From an uncultured bacterium (GTDB lineage Bacteria; Hydrogenedentota; Hydrogenedentia; Hydrogenedentales; Hydrogenedentaceae): a stretch of DNA of 46,334 nt. The stretch covers positions 1 through 46,334 of the forward strand of contig CAKZKR010000055.1 in NCBI GenBank assembly GCA_937124615.1, written 5' to 3'. The translations under genes and the position numbers were made by a program. The notes under the pieces are model-generated. The model was not told the origin of the DNA and did no database searches. It worked only from the letters and a program-made list of their open reading frames with translations. This document shows, in pieces, positions 43,866 to 46,334 of the stretch (position 1 is its first letter; each line of letters begins with the position of its first letter).

Positions 43866-44270
43866 CTATCTTTTTGCTAATCGTTCTAAAACTTTTGATG
43901 TAATATCCTCTGCCGGGATTTGCTCGCCCGTATTTTGCCAATAATTGAATTCTGCGACAAGGTCAAATTGACTTTCTTGAGCAACTTCCTGGATTGTTTT
44001 TACAGCCCGTTCACTGGCTTTGCTGAGCATTATCCAGTATTTAGCGGTGCCAGCCTCTATTTTTCTTTCCTTAATCCCAATAAATTCAGGGGTAGCCTGA
44101 ATTATTTGCTCAAATTTGACCAGACCGGGTTTGTTAAATTTCGAAGCCGTTCCCCAGAAGATTTTTTGTTCATCTACTTTATCAGGGGCCAGAGATAAAG
44201 GATCGGCTAATGCCCATAGATTACTGCACAGAAGGGCGAGACTTATTATTAGGACTGTGCTTACTCGCAT
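43866..44270 (-). CDS. Small secreted protein of unknown function
   Basis: I do not recognise this 134-residue protein. It has a clear signal peptide (about 1-22, MRVSTVLIISLALLCSNLWALA). The mature part has WGTASKFNKPGLVKFEQIIQATPEF, KIEAGTAKYWIMLSKASER and AVKTIQEVAQESQFDLVAEF, mixed alpha-beta in look. The strong AAAGGAG lies 5-8 bases before the ATG. It is the first gene of the minus-strand block leading to the lipoprotein and the secretins, with a 78-bp gap to the next gene, so a periplasmic part of the same system is possible. Confidence 0.8.
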   Translation of the reverse strand: MRVSTVLIISLALLCSNLWALADPLSLAPDKVDEQKIFWGTASKFNKPGLVKFEQIIQATPEFIGIKERKIEAGTAKYWIMLSKASERAVKTIQEVAQESQFDLVAEFNYWQNTGEQIPAEDITSKVLERLAKR

Positions 44271-44779
44271 ATTATTCTCCTTTCCTTATGTGCAAGTTCT
44301 GATTTCGAGTTAAGGTTTTTATTTTTAGAATTATAAAATCTATACTTATTTAATCTTTTTACCTATATAAAAAGTTTCATTTCTTTTGAATATTTTTTAA
44401 AATTTTTTTATAAAAACGCAATATATTGAGTATGTATATATTTATAGTATATATATTGTATATTCATTATTCAAATAAATATATACTATTTCACCTATAT
44501 ATGAATTATGAGAATATACCAGATTTATTTTCTTAAGAGTTTTTGGATTAAGTAGTTGGAAAAGATTCGTGGTTGTAGATTTTTTTACTAACTTATGGAT
44601 GCATTAAATTAAACAGGAGAGGTTTTGATATTTAGGTTTTTATTTTTATCTTCGTATAATATTTATATATTCCAGGTTAGAATTGTTAAGTTTGTATAAT
44701 ATCAATATAGTTCATTCGTTTAATGGTAGTTATTTATATTAGAATGGTGTTAAATTTTTAATGTAAAAAAGGATAAGGT
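44271..44779. other. AT-rich non-coding gap with an inverted repeat
   Basis: This 509-bp stretch between two divergent genes has no convincing gene. It is extremely AT-rich. ATAGTATATAT at 44444-44454 and ATATATACTAT at 44479-44489 form an inverted repeat with 11-bp arms and a 24-bp spacer. A minus-strand TATAAT at 44330-44335 lies 60 bases before the small secreted protein's start codon. AAAAAGG at 44766-44772 is the ribosome site of the gene that follows. Confidence 0.55.
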
Positions 44780-46334
44780 ATGGATTTCAAATTTTTTCGG
44801 CTTTTTGTTATTGCTATATTTTTCTCTCTTATTTTTTATATTTTACCCTGTAAATCATTTGGTGATGAAACTGAAAATGAGTATTCGGCATTTCGCTTAT
44901 TGGATAAAACTGTCTTAGCTGGAAAAAATGTATCATTGGACATATCTTTTGGAGATTTGATAGAGAAAGAAGGGGAACGATTCATTCCTTTAATATGTGA
45001 AATAGACGCCAAACATAGTTATACTTATGTCGTTGCTTCTCTGGATATTTCTGAAAGCAGGGATACAGGGGATAAAGCACCTATTAATACTATACAAACG
45101 GTTTCTTTGGCAAAGGGTTATAATCGCATTCTATTTTTATTGCCCTTACAGAAGTTGAAAGATGGTATTTATTTGGGGAATATTCAGGTGAAATATACAA
45201 AAGAAGAAAAGCCCGCTATTGTTGAGTTTAAAATGGAGAAAATTTCCACGAAAGGACTGGAAGAGCAGTTAGGTTTATTAGCAGGAGAAGTTGATAATGT
45301 CATATCGTTGATTGAAGGCCACTATGATAATAAAATTGAAGTTAATTTATTGCGGAATTTATTTTTACAAGCCCGGGATGAATTTAATAACAAACACTGG
45401 GAGGATTTATCGGATACATTAAACATATTACAAGAGCAAATATCAGAAATAAAAGATTCCCTTTCAAAGAAAACAGAAGAAACCAAAAAAAATGTGGGAG
45501 ATTTGTCTTTATTAATTACGCATGAAGGGGTGTTCTCCGGAGAAAAACCGATAAATGTGGTTGGGGTTTATTTGAATGAGCCTACATTAGAGACTATTAA
45601 GGAGGTTACAGACTATTCCATTCCTCTGGTGGTTTTTCCATTGGCATTGGATAAGTTGTTTCCGACAGAGGCGATAGAAGAACCACTAAGTTCGGGGATA
45701 ACAGAGGTGTTGGATTATTTGTTCCAGCATAATGTTTATGTTTTGGTCCAATTAATTCAGGAAAAAGTTCCTTTGTGGTTATATGAAAAGGATACGGAAA
45801 TACAGAAAGATGGGTTTATTAATTTATCCCAGAGACCTATATGGGATTTGATTGAAAATGGTTATAAGAAAATTTTTAATTATTGCGGAGATAATCCACT
45901 TTTCCTTGGGATAAGTTTGTTAACGGAACCTAAGTTTAAATTTGATGGAGATTTGGTGCGTCGGTCATTTATTGAATGGGTAAAAGTCAATTATCCTGAC
46001 CGTCAAACATTGAATCAAATCTGGCATGCACACCTTGCAGATTATGATGAAATTACCATTTGGGATGAACTTGCACCGCATTGGAGTTATCAAAACCGTC
46101 GAGCCTATCAATATGACTGGCAAAATTTTCATCGTGAAATGATTTCAAATTTATTGAAGGGAGAAATTGAGAAACTTAAATCGTTTTTTCCAAATCGCCC
46201 TCTTTCGATTACCTTTCCGTCAAAGGTTTTTGAACTGGATGAAACAAAGTTTACACCAGACCGTGAACGGACAATTCCCTATCTTGATTTTATTTCTATG
46301 AATGTTTCTCTTAATGCAGATGATGCTGTATATG
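44780..46334 (+). CDS. Secreted GH42-like glycoside hydrolase, 3' end cut by window
   Basis: An open frame runs from ATG at 44780 to the window end, 518 codons without a stop. The start MDFKFFRLFVIAIFFSLIFY is a signal peptide. Residues about 30-160 form a beta-rich domain (SFGDLIEKEGERFIPL, LAKGYNRILFLLPLQKL). About 170-240 is a charged helical hairpin or coiled coil (DEFNNKHWEDLSDTLNILQEQISEIKDSL). From about 255 the sequence resembles the TIM barrel of GH42-type beta-galactosidases: NVVGVYLNEPTLETIKEV, FLGISLLTEPKF, RRSFIEWVKVNYPDRQTLNQIWH and the DYDEITIWDEL segment. AAAAAGG lies 8 bases before the start. The catalytic acids cannot be assigned from the part present; Glu of LTEPKF is a candidate. 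Substrate unknown. Confidence 0.72.
   Translation, partial: MDFKFFRLFVIAIFFSLIFYILPCKSFGDETENEYSAFRLLDKTVLAGKNVSLDISFGDLIEKEGERFIPLICEIDAKHSYTYVVASLDISESRDTGDKAPINTIQTVSLAKGYNRILFLLPLQKLKDGIYLGNIQVKYTKEEKPAIVEFKMEKISTKGLEEQLGLLAGEVDNVISLIEGHYDNKIEVNLLRNLFLQARDEFNNKHWEDLSDTLNILQEQISEIKDSLSKKTEETKKNVGDLSLLITHEGVFSGEKPINVVGVYLNEPTLETIKEVTDYSIPLVVFPLALDKLFPTEAIEEPLSSGITEVLDYLFQHNVYVLVQLIQEKVPLWLYEKDTEIQKDGFINLSQRPIWDLIENGYKKIFNYCGDNPLFLGISLLTEPKFKFDGDLVRRSFIEWVKVNYPDRQTLNQIWHAHLADYDEITIWDELAPHWSYQNRRAYQYDWQNFHREMISNLLKGEIEKLKSFFPNRPLSITFPSKVFELDETKFTPDRERTIPYLDFISMNVSLNADDAVY

Noticed and set aside
44430-44500. Tandem repeats or CRISPR in the AT-rich gap
   Set aside because: No regular repeat-spacer units; only AT-rich low-complexity sequence with one inverted repeat.

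Overview
The window is AT-rich bacterial chromosome, densely coded on both strands. No rRNA, tRNA, CRISPR array, transposase or phage gene was recognised. The gene content points to a Gram-negative-type bacterium: it has Lnt, a lipobox lipoprotein, secretin-domain proteins and a MurE with the DNPR signature of meso-diaminopimelate enzymes. A prepilin-like H-X10-DG secreted protein, several Tat-signal sugar enzymes, a NapH/NapG-type ferredoxin beside DUF362 and a two-module 6-pyruvoyl-tetrahydropterin-synthase-family protein are typical of Planctomycetes/Lentisphaerae/Hydrogenedentes/Sumerlaeota-like lineages. The lineage is inferred from gene style only; no marker gene was compared.

Layout. 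1-8 kb is an accessory carbohydrate/secretion region. It holds a cut nitroreductase, a damaged GH38 alpha-mannosidase gene behind its GntR/FadR-type repressor, a divergent prepilin-like protein with two FadR-type operators, a fumarylacetoacetate-hydrolase-family enzyme, and a Tat-exported TIM-barrel isomerase followed by a Tat-exported Gfo/Idh/MocA oxidoreductase. 8.0-20.2 kb is a division and cell wall (dcw) operon: mraZ, a STAS-domain gene, rsmH, an oversized ftsL-like gene, ftsI with one PASTA domain, murE, murF, mraY with a large insertion, murD and ftsW. It stops after ftsW; murG, murC, ftsQ, ftsA and ftsZ are absent. queA and a two-module QueD-like gene follow.

22-25.7 kb on the minus strand encodes a NapH-NapG-like membrane ferredoxin, a DUF362 protein and an esterase. 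25.8-28 kb is a large secreted protein. 28-30.6 kb holds a bacterial NrpR-type nitrogen regulator divergent from gdhA. The intergenic region contains a perfect GGAA-N6-TTCC palindrome, the operator known for archaeal NrpR. 30.7-35.9 kb carries a DUF151 nuclease-family gene, tadA, a SprT-like metalloprotease-family gene, a small membrane protein and an ECF sigma/anti-sigma pair whose anti-sigma has a large extracytoplasmic helical domain.

35.9-44.3 kb on the minus strand contains citrate synthase, murJ, lnt, two tandem secretin-domain proteins, a TPR lipoprotein and a small secreted protein. This looks like one envelope/secretion block. After about 500 bp of very AT-rich non-coding DNA, a large secreted GH42-like protein starts and runs off the end.

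The strongest points for follow-up are: the NrpR/gdhA operators; the twin FadR-type operators; the large insertions in MraY and FtsL; the two-module QueD-like protein with complementary losses of active-site residues; the double lesion in the GH38 gene; and the tandem secretins with no visible secretion motor.
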